From Campylorhamphus procurvoides (lineage: Eukaryota; Chordata; Aves; Passeriformes; Dendrocolaptidae): 64,000 bases of DNA. The position numbers were made by a program, and so were the translations under genes. This document shows positions 27,201 to 40,066 of this stretch, piece by piece; the first letter of the stretch is position 1; each line of letters opens with the position of its first letter. The stretch lies in the NCBI GenBank assembly GCA_013396655.1, contig WBMV01003355.1, positions 319,365 to 383,364 on the forward strand. The letters are read 5' to 3'. The notes beneath the pieces are model-generated. The model saw only the letters and a program-made list of their open reading frames with translations, was not told the DNA's origin and searched no databases.

Positions 27201-30038
27201 CTCCTTGCAGAAGGTGAACCCTGGCCAGTATGCTGAAGAGAGTCACAAGCCCTTTTTGTCTGCAAAGCACTAGGAGCCAGTGTCAATTCCCATTACAACA
27301 AATCTAATTGTCTGTGTTGCTGATGGCCAATCATAGCATATGTGAGTGCAGCACTCCGTGATGCCCCATAAGCTCTCGACGATTTTCTTTCTTTCCTATT
27401 TATCTGTATGTAAGAACATACTTAGCCCCATCCCTTGGCACATGTACACATATAGACCAGTTATTGTGGCTGCACTGTCTGCACAAGCTGGGATGACAAA
27501 ATGTACTCTCCTGACTTAGGGGACTTGCACCTTGTTCGGACAAGGCTGGAGGTGCAGCAGAAGTGAATAACTGCCTTTCACAGGCCTGTCTCCTCTTCCT
27601 TGCTTATACCCAAGCTCAGTACAGCCCAAGAGATTTCAACAGGCCTGGGAGAAAAAAGGCTTCTAGTTGAATCAAAAACACAAACCATTTGCTCTTTCAT
27701 AAAGGACCTTTAGCTGAACAGTTCTCCTAACTCTTTATGTGGATCTAAGTGCTTTGCTTTAACTGGGAAGGAATCAACTAGATGGGTCAGAAGACAGTTC
27801 AGTCTTTTGTTTACTTTAGTTCATCCTCTCTGCAAAAATATACTGGGCCAACTTTGTGCTGTCTGAACAGTCCTAGTCTGTGGTCATCAGCCTTTGACCT
27901 CCAGGGGAACGACTAGGAAAGATGATCAGAGACTTGGATGTTGTTGTGGGGCAGAGACTTCATCCCTGCCAGTTGGATTATCAAGATTGCTTTAATGTCA
28001 GCACTTGAATGAGGCATGTCTGGTAAGGTCTTTTGGTAAGAGACTGGCCAAGAGAGATCAATGAAGAATGCTTATTTACACATCATCTTATGAATCAGTG
28101 ATAGGAGTGGATCACTTTGACATGTTGTGTCTAACTGGATGCAACCTCCTTGAAGAAAAGAAAGCAACCCTCCATGAAAATGCAGAAGAGAAAACTAATG
28201 TGGTGTATCTTTTAAGGATATTAAGGCAAACCAGTTAACTTTTTGTTTTTAAATAAGAGATATCTTTAGTGTCACTCCAGGGGTACTTAATGGAATCCCA
28301 GAGGAGTGAATTTCAACTCTGCAGTCTCAAGGGCTGGGCTTCCAGCTGGCTGTGTACAAGAGGTACTTGGTTTAAGTGTTGTTCTTACTGGAACAAACTC
28401 CTCTTGGAGTGATTCCCGTCTGGTCCACAGGGAGAACCCAACATGCAAGTGCATTCCCACAAATGACCCAGCATTAATTGTCAAAGGATGGGACTCAGCA
28501 GCATTAGAAACTCTCCCACAAACACACTTCCCTTCTGCTGCCCATCCCTTGCCAAAACCTAGTCACAAGTGCTTTGGCATGACTCTGTTACCTGTGTTTT
28601 GTTATGATTTGCTGTTCTCTTCTGAGGGAAATTGGTAAGCAGCATGAGTTTACATGGAAAAAAGGTTTTTTACTTTTATTCCTTTAGCTGTGTTTCTTCC
28701 CTTTGTTTTGGCCTGTACAATTTTTACTGTATTGCTTGATTACATTGCCCTTTTTTATCCCTCAGTGCAGACCAAGCATGCTGAAAATGAAAGGCAGCAT
28801 GTAACCCTCTGAAGTCACTAATTGTAGTACTGCAGGTGAGTTGAATAACAGGCTATTGTAAATGTTGGTCGGAAGTTCTTTGCTGTATAAATTGAACAAC
28901 AGCAGGAGAGAGAACAAAAGCTGTTTCCTACCTGATGTTCTTGGAAACCTGTTCCCAGTTCTTTGTGGAGGACTGCTGCTATACTCGAATATATTAAAAT
29001 AGGGACACATGAATGACATTGATCCTCTGCAGTGGAAATAGCTGAGCCTTTTGTATTTTTACCATTGCATGAGACTTAGGATAATCTGCTTCTTTCTTTA
29101 AATGGAAACACTCCAGGGAAGTTTTGTGTACTCTAAATAGCATCTCTGTATGATCAGAGGCTTGGCTTCATGTGCATGTAATGCATAATAGATAAAGATA
29201 CAAGAATATAAATGCAGATTAGAGGTTATTCAGTCAAGGCAAGCATGTTTCGAGGATGGGGAAGGTGGAGGGGCAAGGCAAATTATAAAATTGCCCAACA
29301 CTACAGTATTGCTGCCACCCTTTCTGGCACATCTCTCCATATTTTGCCAAAATGTTATACTTCTGAGCAGCAAACAGGATGTGTCTCATAAATACCTATC
29401 TCTAAACCACTTACTGTTCTTATGTGTATACTCAGCAGATAATCGCATTCATTTTTCTCTAGCCTGGTTGCATTGAATGTTCTACAGCTATTTGGAAGTG
29501 ATCTCAGTGCTGAAAATAGTCTGCCAACAAAGATGGATGCAAACTTTCAGAAGAATACTAATATCCTCAAAACAATGCATGAACATTAATTGATCAAACC
29601 CATTAGCAGCTCTGGGATGTGCATAAAGTATCATCTGTTTTCTATAGTCACACAGAGAGAAGGCCCCCAGCTCAGTCTCAGCACAAAGACATACCTCTCA
29701 GCTTTGACTTTAGCAGAACCAGTGGCTTCTTACTTGGGTAAATAAATTTAGTTTTTCTAGTTGTTCAAGAGATGATCAGAGAATTGTCTTTGCATTGGTA
29801 TTGTCTCCATAAAAAAGCTAGTGTGCATGATGCTCAGGTGGAAACTGATAGCACGTTAGCTGTGTGGACTGACTCTTTGTGTAAGGGTTCTGACAACTCC
29901 CTTTTTACTGGTAAGAAGGCAATCCCTAACTGATGCTCTTGGAGAAGCATCTCAGTCATCTTACAGCTACTTCTGTCTTTTTGTGAAGTTGAATTTCCTT
30001 TTTCTCTCTGTAAACCCTATGGTGGAAGAACCAATGAC
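24288..30038. other. Non-coding stretch without recognisable genes
   Basis: About 5.7 kb with no supported exon. Between about 26.51 and 28.29 kb no open frame of 60 codons occurs on either strand. The other frames here are at most 113 codons (26042-26383, minus) and carry no motif I recognise. The 26.75-27.6 kb part reads like mid-complexity intergenic sequence, perhaps a decayed retroelement, but no LTR ends, primer-binding site or protein signature can be shown. Confidence 0.5.
26171..26195 (+). repeat. Two-copy direct repeat, period 14
   Basis: GAAAATGGAGA occurs at 26171-26181 and again at 26185-26195 within a purine-rich tract. It is probably simple slippage. Confidence 0.7.
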
Positions 30039-30083
30039 GTATGGCCATGAACATTCGTGGCCATTTCTGTACGGCCATGAACA
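30039..30083 (+). repeat. Direct repeat, period 30
   Basis: The 15-base word GTAYGGCCATGAACA occurs at 30039-30053 and 30069-30083. The spacer contains a further TGGCCAT word. Both copies include the palindrome TGGCCA or its one-base variant. No function is apparent. Confidence 0.7.
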
Positions 30084-31580
30084 CACTGCAGGGAATAGGG
30101 AGGAACAAAGGGAATTTCCTCTCCTTAGGTGAAAATTACGGTACGGTTATTCCAGAAAAAGGTGAAGGGAGAAGCTTGCTTGTTACTATCCTTAAAAAAC
30201 TTCCCATTTGACCCAGCTGACGTTTCAGAGGGAATCAGCGGTTACAGCAAGAAACCACTTCCTATTTCTTGATGAAAGGCTTTGTAATAGGAAAATAAGT
30301 TCTTTTATGGCCAATTGCAAAGGAAAACACATATCCATTCTTGCAGCAACAGCAGATGGACATGTTTTGTTTGACCCTAACTACATGATACAGATTCAGG
30401 CAAGTAGTGAACTTTACAGTATTGTCTGGGGATGCCTCACACTGAGCTCCAGCTATGAAATCCTAGGCCTGGAAAAGTGCAAGTCCCAGCATTAATTGCA
30501 ACTGAGGACCTGCCTGTATGTGCACAGTGGGCTGGCTATGGGGACATATATATAAGTTGCTTTGAGTTTTCTCTGTTTAGAAAACTTCTGTAGTTGGTAA
30601 TCTCAGATTTTTAGTTGAAATTCTTTTTGGCTTTGTTTGGGATCTTGCTGTAGGAGAAGACTTAGGCACATCCCCCTCAAAGCTTTGTCCAAATCAGGAT
30701 CTCATCACAGACTCAATTTCAGATTTGCCTCCATTCTGTAAACGGTTTTTTTACAGGTTTTTAAAGGTTACCTTTTTACCTATTCTACCATGCTATTAGG
30801 CATCACTAGCTAAAGTGATACATTCATTATCTTTTTCAAATTTGCCTGAACAGTCTTTAGTGGAGCAAGAACAGGAACTCAAATGCACATCCTCTGGCCA
30901 CTGGCTAAGCTGTCAGTCTCTGTGTGTCCTCTAGCCCAAGAAGCTGTTAAATGTTTACAAGCAGCTAAAACAAGAGGTTTTACTAGAGCTCCAGATTCTG
31001 CTATTTAGAGCAGAGGCAGAAAATTGAATTAGTGAGAGACTAAAGCAACCTGATGGTTAGGGCTCTTCTGTGCAAGGGGAGGCTCTTGTGTTCCCCTGCC
31101 AGTGAATTCGTATTTGTGCAAAGTAAAGAGGAGATTTTGAGGGTACCCCAACACAGCTGGTGGGATGGTGGCAAAGGGATGCTCCCAAATAAGGAGTCTG
31201 TTTTCCTTAGGCAGAGAAATTAATTATCCTGATTGCTTGGGTATTTTACAAAGGAGGTAATTATAAATAGTAGTTTTGTGAATAGTTTACTGAAATAGGA
31301 TAGCCATTACTAGATGAAACTAGCTGGTGAGCTCAGCATACGTTTGCATATACTTTGGAATAATCCCAGCTGCATTCATTGGTGAATTTACCTCTTGCTG
31401 AACTCCCTGCCTAATTCAGTTCCCATCTCACTTTCTGCTAACTTTGTGCATGGTAGTATTTTGCCCTTCTCTGTCCAAGCAGTTTAATAACGAAAGCAAG
31501 AATCCATAGTGGCCTTTAAAGCCTTTCATACATGCAGAGCCTGTTGCCAGTGCATCTTGGAGGCCAAGTTCTGCCTTCAG

Positions 31581-31673
31581 CCACAGGGGGTTGTTCTGAC
31601 CTCTGAAGGGGTCTAGGACTTGTATCTTGCAGAGTTTACCCGTGAATAACCACCTCAGTCATGCCCCCTGTGG
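31581..31673. repeat. Inverted CCACAGGGGG pair
   Basis: CCACAGGGGG at 31581-31590 and its reverse complement at 31664-31673 face each other across 73 bases. Each resembles a CTCF core with one base missing, so neither is a convincing CTCF site. It is reported as an observed inverted repeat only. Confidence 0.5.
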
Positions 31674-32569
31674 TTGCAACAAGTATTGGCACCATAAATG
31701 AGGTCTTCACAGAAAACCAGGAGCAGACAGATGGATGCTGGCTGGGTTTGCCGCTCGAGAGAGGTCAGACAAAAGTAGGGTGGGTTTGAGTTAAGAGGCT
31801 CTTAGCACCAGCACAGTCTTGAATGATGAAGTCTATTACAGAAGCGGGGTTTATTCATGCGGGTTTAATCACTGTGTGCTTAAAGCAGTTTCCAAGGTGG
31901 GACTTTAGCTTCTAGGTCTCCTCAGAAATTTTCAAAAGAGCCTACCTCTCTGAGCTACTGCCAGTTTTCCCATTGTGTGCACATACAAAAATCTCATTTT
32001 GAATCTTGATAAGCTCTTGGCTTTAATAATGTCTCAAAACTGCAGGTTTCCTAGCTTATTTATCATGCACTGAATAAAAAAATTCCTTTTGCTGTTGGTA
32101 AATTCACTGCCTTTCAGTTGCCTTGAGTATCAGCTTGCTTTGTATTGTCTGAGGAGATAAAGGGGAACACCCCACTTAACCTCTCAACATCATTCTCTGT
32201 TCCCTTTTCAAGTAATTTTCGTATGCCTGTAGTACTGTATAACTTGTATAAATGCTACCTTTTAAGAGAAAATAATGCAATCTCTCCGTATCCATACAAT
32301 GAACTCTCTCTGTTACATTCCACTGCCTAATAACATTGTGGTTTTTTCCATTGAGGGATGCCTTATTCGGTGGTTCTGACAAACTGCTGTTTTCTTGTAG
32401 CAAAATTGTTCAACATAGTGTTTTTACTGTTTTGTCAATAAGCAAAGGAAATAAAAACCTTATGGGATTTGAACAAGAACATTCACACTCCGTATGTGAG
32501 CTGCGTTTGAATTGGAGTGTGGTGGGGAAGCAGAGCATAGTAAGCAACCTGTTTACTGAAGTGCATGCC

Positions 32570-32609
32570 AGCAAGTGAGATTTCATTCCCACTTGCTAGG
32601 ATCTCACTT
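32570..32609. repeat. Nested inverted repeats
   Basis: AGCAAGT (32570-32576) pairs with ACTTGCT (32591-32597), and the overlapping AAGTGAGAT (32573-32581) pairs with ATCTCACTT (32601-32609). The two hairpins share a left arm and are mutually exclusive. The arms are 7 and 9 bases and may be chance. Confidence 0.6.
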
Positions 32610-33206
32610 CAGACCCATTTTCTCTCTCCTTTCCTTTGCACTGCTGCCTCACAGTATCTGATTCTAGCAGCTTTTCTGTTTTAATTGCTGGGTTTGGACA
32701 GAACTGTTTTAAGTGCTCAACCTAACAGTGGACTTATAAAATGAAATTATGTGGTATCTGCTATAACAAAATGATCTAGTAAAACCTGCCCTTCCTCAGG
32801 GCAGTATTGGTCAATTGGGAGCTCAGCAGGAGTGAAGAGGTGGATCTATCTCTGGGCTGAGTATGTGGGATCTCTCTGAATTTAGGCCATGCCTACAACT
32901 ACATTTCAGCTTTTTGATGATGAATTGATGAATGGTGTAAAATTGTGGATTGAACTAGTCTTTTTTTTTCTTTTCTAATCACACGAGGAAAAGACTGAAT
33001 GCAGGAAACCTGAAGTTGATTCCAATGACGCAGTGTTATATAATATGTATTAAGCCTGTGGAAGGCATTGCCATGAGCTGTCTACAGATGCTTCTGAGGA
33101 GATAGAGATCATCCAGAACTGCCTTAGATAAGATTTAAATTGTTCAGGGAACTGTGAGTTCAAAATGGAGTAAGCCTTTCATTGATGAGCTGCTGTTCTT
33201 ATGCAC

Positions 33207-33222
33207 TAATTATTCATTAATT
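33207..33222. promoter_or_regulatory. TAAT-rich homeodomain-like cluster
   Basis: TAATTATTCATTAATT packs several TAAT/ATTA homeodomain core words into 16 bases. The neighbouring 33.17-33.26 kb sequence is non-repetitive. TAAT cores are frequent in AT-rich DNA, so this is a candidate conserved element at best. Confidence 0.25.
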
Positions 33223-36120
33223 GACCATGTCAGGTAATATTAGATACTTGTTTCTGGCCAATCACTGGAAGTACACCAAAGGGGATAGATTTCATGCCAG
33301 TTGTCTGCTATGTTGCTGCAGTTTCTGTGTTTGCTATCAATTTTGAGTTTCGACAGTTTCAAATTATGTTTAGTGTGTTTTGATGCCAGTGTTCCCTATC
33401 TGTTGAGACAGACACAGCTCCACCCACCTTTTAATGAATATGTTAATTAACTCCTGTGAGGCACCTAAATATTGCTTGGGAGCCGGGGAAGTAGTGACGG
33501 CTGATGGCCCTTTGGGGCATAAATGGTTTCTCACTACGATCAATATTCTCCGCTGCTGAAAACGCTTCTTACTTTTTTGGACTTCCACTCACTTAACTCT
33601 GCCTCCAGCAGTTGTTTACAATACTGAAGAGCAACTGAGAGTTCAAGCAGGGTAGCCTTAAAAGCTGCCTTAATGACATCTCTAGAAAAATCGTCTAACT
33701 CAGCTTTCATCTTCAGACAGAAGGTCAGAGCTCACAGATCTCGTTGTTAGGCAGCTTCTATTTTGACCCCTGCCCCTTCTGGACAGTGGCTTTAAAAGGC
33801 TACTTAAAATACCCAGGATATTTCTTGATGCATCAGAAGTCGCAGATACTCTGGGGATCAAGAAAGTACAAAAACAGCGTTGCAGTGTTCTCAGTTCCAG
33901 ATGGACCTGTTTCCTACTGCTGTTCATTTCAGTTTCACGGGTGGACCAAGCCCTGTTTGGAACCTGTATTTGTGCTTGGCTCAGAGAGGGACAGGCAGGG
34001 TTTGGGGTTAACATGGTTTCATCAAGAGACTTCTGGGTGGGCTCTGGGTTAGCACACCCCAGGCGTGGAAGCACCAGGAGCTGGGCTGTGCTTTGGGTTG
34101 CTGTCTCTCCAGGCATGTGGTCCTGTGTCTGCTGGGTACAGTGGTGTTCCTTCTGACTGCAAGAAACTTGGAAAAGGTGGTGAGGTGGCAGGAAAGGAGG
34201 CCACACCACATGTTTGGCTCCCTTTCACCTAAGTCAGGAAAGCAAATATAGTCCGAGCAAGATGGGCATCATTTTGGCCTGAAGACATGTGTGGAAATCT
34301 TAGATCTTCGCATCTGACTCTGGTGATCTCATGGAAAAGTTTTCTGACGTATTCACGTCTTGGACTCCAGATTTTCTTTTCAGAGAAGACTTAGACATGC
34401 TGCAGCTCGAGACCCACTGACAGAGATGCAGACTAAATTTTTATCCCAGGTCTGATTTTTCAAGAATGCTGCATGCAATACATAGATAGCTCCAGTAACT
34501 TTAGCTGTAGAAATCCCTATGGAAAGTCATACACATGCCATGTGCAGCAAACCACCAGCTATGGCTCCCTCACCTCTGGGTCCCAGAGTCCTTCTCTGTG
34601 CTTTGTGCTCCCTTCATGCAGTCAGTTCTCAGTATCTGTTAAAACTCTAAATTCAACTGCCCTTCCTGTAGCTGTGAAAAAGTCTATGGAGCAACAGGAC
34701 TTGCTGCTGTATGACTGGGATATCCTGGCACAGCTGTGATACAAATACCATGTGAAGGTAAATAACAGTTTTCCTGAATGTTCCTATATAGGAAAGTTAT
34801 AGGATTGGCAGCACTGAAGTTGTTTAGGCATTACAAGCTACACTGCTCTCCTGTGTTTAGTGTAGCCTGAAGCAACCACTCTGTCATGGGAGAAGAGGTG
34901 TTAATTCCCTTTCTGTGCCACAGCAGCCCAGGCTTTGAACAAAGATACTGTGTACACTGAACTGTGGAAATTTACAGGCTTGTAATTACATGTTATACTA
35001 TTGGCAGTGATTTTACAGGGGTTTTTTATTATCTAGTTTAGGTCAGACAACTTGTAAAGGCAACAGATAATTGGTGACTGAGAAAAGGACCCAGATATGT
35101 GAGTTTTTAAAGTGTATCAGTGAACTTGATGGACACAGGAATTTCAGTCATTTTGTGCAGAGCTGACCACATGTCTGAACTGACAGCTGAAGGTGAAGGA
35201 GCTGCAGATCCGTAAGATGTGAAATAAGAAAGATGATTCATTTGGGACGCTTAGAGTGCCAGTGGAAGGAGCCAGGCTTTCTTGGCTGATACAGGTGCAT
35301 TAATTGAGAAAGATGTGTTTGCTTTAGGGCATGAGCAGTCAAACATCAAGCAACACATGATCTCTCATTTAGAGGAGGAAGGGATAACATTAAATGTTTT
35401 TCACAGAGGACAATGGAAACCCTTGTACCTGTGTCAGACCACTGTTATTGTTTAGAGCTGGGAAATGTAAAGACCTTGTTATATCTATATACTCTTGACA
35501 CTAATCTCTGGGGTGTTTTGTGTGGGAGGTGCTTTTAGTGCCAAGGAGCAGGCAGTGATTCCAGGATTTTGGCTGAATAGACCTATCTGGGCAAAGAGAC
35601 TGAAAAAGGACATAGGCTGAGATGATTGCAGAGCTAGGAAGAAGAGGGAGCCTGAGAGTCTTGTGTGGATTGCAGCAGAGATAGGGCTTTCATAATCCAG
35701 CAAATATGTGGGCTGAGTATTTCCAGCAGCAATTGTTTCTTCTTTGGTGCTTCCAGCGAAAATTATAATACTTTGTGGTTAAAGCAGAAGAACAGAATGG
35801 AAGAAACTTGTACGCTGCTCTTTGGAGAAATGGATGGGATGGCATTGTTTCCTTCTGCACTGGGCAGTTCCTGGTCAGGTTTTGTTTTAAAAAGCCAGAA
35901 CTTCCAGCAAAAGGCTGCAGCATTAAGTCAAGGAAGATGCTCCAGTCTGAATACCTGAACAAGGACAGTAATGTTTGACCTTTCCTGCCAGAGAGGAGTC
36001 AATATAGATCAGGTGGCCAAGCAGCACCTGAGCTTTGTCACAACCAAATTACACACAGTGGGGATCCACCTGATAGAGACAGACTGTACAGCACTATTTG
36101 TACACGGCAGAGAATCTCTC

Positions 36121-36154
36121 AAAGGCAAATATTCATTCACTTAAGTTTGCCTTT
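36121..36154 (+). repeat. 9-base stem hairpin followed by T-run
   Basis: AAAGGCAAA (36121-36129) is the exact reverse complement of TTTGCCTTT (36146-36154), with a 16-base loop. The right arm runs straight into a 14-base T tract (36152-36165). A stem followed by T's resembles an RNA polymerase III stop or an intrinsic terminator in form, but no polymerase III gene is visible upstream. A T tract helps such pairing arise by chance. Confidence 0.6.
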
Positions 36155-39100
36155 TTTTTTTTTTTAATTATGACTAAGAAGTTCCAGACCAGCTGGCAGC
36201 TTTGTTCACAGAGAGAGTTTTGCCATACCTCTGACCACATTTAAAGTTTTTGGAAAAGAATGCACATAAAATCCCAGAGACATGTCCAGTCATTACATTA
36301 TTCACGTGGGCTGTGTTGTAAAGCCAGAAGAGGGTGAAATTTTTAAGACATTCCAAAATAAATAAAGAGCCTAGATATAAAAATGTTCTAAAAAAGGATC
36401 TGTATTAATCTGAGAAGGTGAGAAATTTCATTTCCATCTATAAGGATGTGTGCATTATTCTTGATATCCAGTTCTGTACGTGCTGTTGAATCTGCTGTGC
36501 AGGCAGTTATACCTTGGAGAAGTTCTTTGTAATGAGTTTCTCTTTGCAGCCAATCTTATATCCTGAATGAAGGCATCTAAAGGGGAAAGGAGAATTTGTG
36601 ATTAAGTCAAAAAGCTACTCATACTGAAAATATGTAACAGCCCTTTCTGTATAAGAACAGATACATAACATCCTCTGTGCGTGTGGCTCATTATGTAAAA
36701 TAGAACTGTGGTAAAAACTGTTTGAATCAGATAATCTGATAATCCACTGATTCTGATATGAGCTACTGTGAGATTTTTAACAGAGATATTGGTATGAGTT
36801 GTGAAGAGAAAATTCAGGCAAAAGGTCAGATGTTGAGATCTCTTGTGTTGAAAACAAAACCTGTATTTGGTATCTTTCTATTTTAGATTTGACCAAAAGT
36901 TTGGATGCAGGCAGAACTGAAGATTTTTTATAAGTTTGTCATCTTGAGTCTTGCAGCTTCTGTTCAACGAAAAGTCAGATTTACACATGTGTAGGTCAGA
37001 ATCATTTTTCTGACTCTTTGGGGCATGTCTGGGAATCAGGGTGATGAGATTCTCCAAAGTGCTTAAAGAGTACTTGTTAGTAAGGAAAGCAGCAGTTCCA
37101 AACAGAATGAATTATGCTCCATTTTCCTTTGTCTCCAGAAACCACTTCCTTTCCTGAAATCATCAAAACAGCCAAGAGGCACTAGTGACCAAACAGCATA
37201 ATTACAAGTAGAACTAATTACAGAAATTAGTCTTCTGAGACCTATTGTAGACATGGGGAATATGAAGTTAAAGTCTATATTCCCAGAGTTCGGATATGTT
37301 TGAGTCTCTGGTTTTGGCATGGGCCTGTCCTAATTCCAACTAATTAGTTTGATCGTGTTTGGGTTTTTTTGGATATTTTTCCCAAGTGGGCTTTTTCACT
37401 GTGACTTATGCAGGGTAAAGCAAACAAGTTTAGAGTGTATGAAAGGAAGCTTCCAGAAGAGTACCAGGTCAAACTACAGCAATCCTAGACAGAAGGAAAG
37501 CCTGTTGTCTTTGAAAACCATATGGACATTCTCTGCACAGAGCAATGCCTACAACTTAAAACTGATTTTTTTTTTTTCTCTTCTTTCTTTTGGGGTCCCA
37601 TTAGAAAATGTGTTGTGTGCATTGCAGAGAAGAGCTGCTTGGTAAAGAACTGAGAGAAATACAGTTCAGTGTTTGCATGATAAATGGATTGTGAAGGGGG
37701 GAAAACTGGATTTTTTTTTTTTTTAATAACCCCAATGAAGCTATTTTATTGGGGTTTTTTTCAGCTAGTAGGGGAAATTTAGGGTGGCATGCAAAATGAG
37801 CCTGTTACTGAACATTTTCATGCTGAACAAAATGAAGGATTAAGTCATTCCTTTAGCTTCTGATGGCTTGTCTTGATTTTGTGTTATTCTAAATGGTGAC
37901 TGTCATATAAAAACTGGTTTTTGCTCTTTTATTTGTTAGGTAATGGTCAGATACACCTCTCAGTTGTCTCATCAAGAAAATATTTGTAATGCTTTAAATT
38001 TTCATTTGCAACTTCAGTAGCTGCAAGGCTCTAATCCTGATATAAGCATCTATTAAATTCACTAATGATATTTTAAAACATGGTATCAAATTACATTTAG
38101 GTAATGGGATTTGGGGGAGGAAAAATATGTATATTTTTATTAAAAAGTGTTTGTATTCAAAGTAAAGGCTGTAAAAAACATTGGTGTTTTTATCCAACCC
38201 ACCAATGACACAGCCATTAGACTATGACATTTCCCCTTTATTTTGAAAATACATCATGCCCCTCTCTGTGTGTGGGATAATTAGGTGTCATGGCTTCTGC
38301 CTTTGCTGGTATTCCTATAATTTTGGGAGTGTGCTCCCAGTTACTTGAATGCTCTCTAGCAGCTCACTGGAGACCAAGAGAACAAACTGGTTAGGAGCAA
38401 TTCTTGGAGCCTTTGTTGCGTTTTCCTTAAAGCTTGTATCATCTGGGATTATGTGACCAAGAGAGAAAAGCAATGATTTAAAAATTGGGTAGAAAAAAGG
38501 CAATTTTTAGGCCTCATGACTCTGGTGAAAAGTCCCTGAAACATCACGACCCTAATGCTTCAAAATGCAGGGGGCAAAAATTTTAGAACTCAAAAAAAAG
38601 CCCCCAACCTCTTCTGATTGATACCAGTGTTGTTATCTGAGGCAGAGTGTAACTTGTGCTTGTTGAGTGCTTCAGGTTACTGGTATTAAGGTTTTCTAGG
38701 CTGTATGTTGTGGTTGTTTTTGTGCTATGAATCCCTTTATAGCTTGTTGGGGGGTTTAGAGGTGGGAGAGTTTCGGTATTTACATGCTGTGGATTGATTG
38801 CGAACGGTTTCCCGGAGAATATTCAATATCTGAGATTTCAGCTGGGTTGATTAGCTGTGAATGCTTGCATATGCTGTGTGGCTTTGTTCCAGTTCCTGGA
38901 TTCAATGAGCATAACAACTTTGGCAAGCCAGATTTTGAAAACTACTTATGGTGTCTGGAAGGCACCAGATTTCTACAAGTCCCATTGGCAAAGACAGAGA
39001 GAGGGACAGGTCCTATTCAGGGACTTAAGCACACCAGTGACACTTCCCTCCACTTTCTCAGGTAGCTGTACAAGCTCTCCTTGTTCTCTCATGGCCTGGG

Positions 39101-39763
39101 GAGTATCTTGAGCTGCAAAAGGGGTTGGTGCTGCCACTCACTGCTTTTTCCCAGACCTTACTCAGCTGTCAGAGGTGAAGCCCCAGGACTGAACTGAAGC
39201 AGAAGCAACAGTGAGATGCAGTGGAACTGGGGAGAAATGCTGTCATGAAGACAGCACATTTCTGCAGATAATCATTATACTTCAAACCTTTAAGCATGTT
39301 ATATTCTCTGAATATAGAGGGCTGCATTTGTTAATTTTTCTTTGGGCATGATTGGCAGCATATCTGCTGAGACAAGGCAGAATAACAGCCAGGGAGAGCT
39401 TTGGTGGGTCAGAGGAGTAGGCAAGCAAATCTGTCCAGCATATGGAAGTCTGAATGTTGCAGCACACAGCCTGGGACAGGCACTGCTCTCTTAACTTCCC
39501 AGAAGTCTTAAAATCAATGCCATTCCTTCAGTCCAAAGGAGCATTTGGCCTAAATGGGTGGGACTTAACAATTGTAATCAGACTCTTTGTGGATGTATTT
39601 TCTTTTCTGAAGCTTACAAGCACATGTACTGATAAAGGGTCTAAATGGCAAGTAAATGTGTTCTAAGAGAGGGCAACCAAGAGCTTCTTATTAGAATCAG
39701 CAATGTTCTCCTTATTTCAGTGCAGAGCTAGTTGCATTTTCTTTTGTTCTTTCAACAGGTTAG

Positions 39764-39881
39764 TAATTACTGTTGAGGTAATTAGGCTTGATGGAGAGTA
39801 TATAAGACGATAAATGGTTATTCTGTGCAGTAGTGGGGGATATTTGGTGCCAAGCTTATTATTTTCAGTCAAAGCTAATTA
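39764..39881. promoter_or_regulatory. Three TAATTA sites in a TAAT-rich block
   Basis: Exact TAATTA words occur at 39764-39769, 39779-39784 and 39876-39881, the first two separated by nine bases. A TATATAAG word lies between the second and third. This spacing of homeodomain cores is typical of developmental enhancers, but AT-rich DNA also yields it by chance. No transcript start is evident. Confidence 0.25.
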
Positions 39882-40056
39882 TCTCTATTATAATACATGA
39901 CTCTCTTCCTTGAATTATGAGTGGGAAACTGCTGAATAGATTTTTTTTTTCCAAGTGCCCTGAACCGTGGAGAGAAATGAAAATTAAAAACAATGAAAAG
40001 CTTGTTAGACAATGAGAAGACTCATCTGTAAAGCTATTTCTGACAGATTTTTCTTA

Positions 40057-40066
40057 CCCCCCCCCC
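40057..40066 (+). repeat. 10-base C homopolymer
   Basis: Ten consecutive C after TTCTTA. This is a simple tract with no other meaning visible. Confidence 0.85.

Larger units (their letters stand above)
30084..36120. other. Non-coding stretch with small inverted repeats
   Basis: About 6 kb with no exon I can support. The longest frame is 169 codons (33700-34209, minus). It lies in a G+C-richer section, is opposed by plus-strand frames of 102 and 71 codons, and has no recognisable domain. Small structures are listed separately: an inverted CCACAGGGGG pair near 31.6 kb, nested inverted repeats near 32.6 kb, and a TAAT-rich block at 33.2 kb. Confidence 0.55.

Noticed and set aside
33700..34209. 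169-codon minus-strand frame
   Set aside because: G+C-richer local sequence with opposing open frames; no motif or family resemblance.
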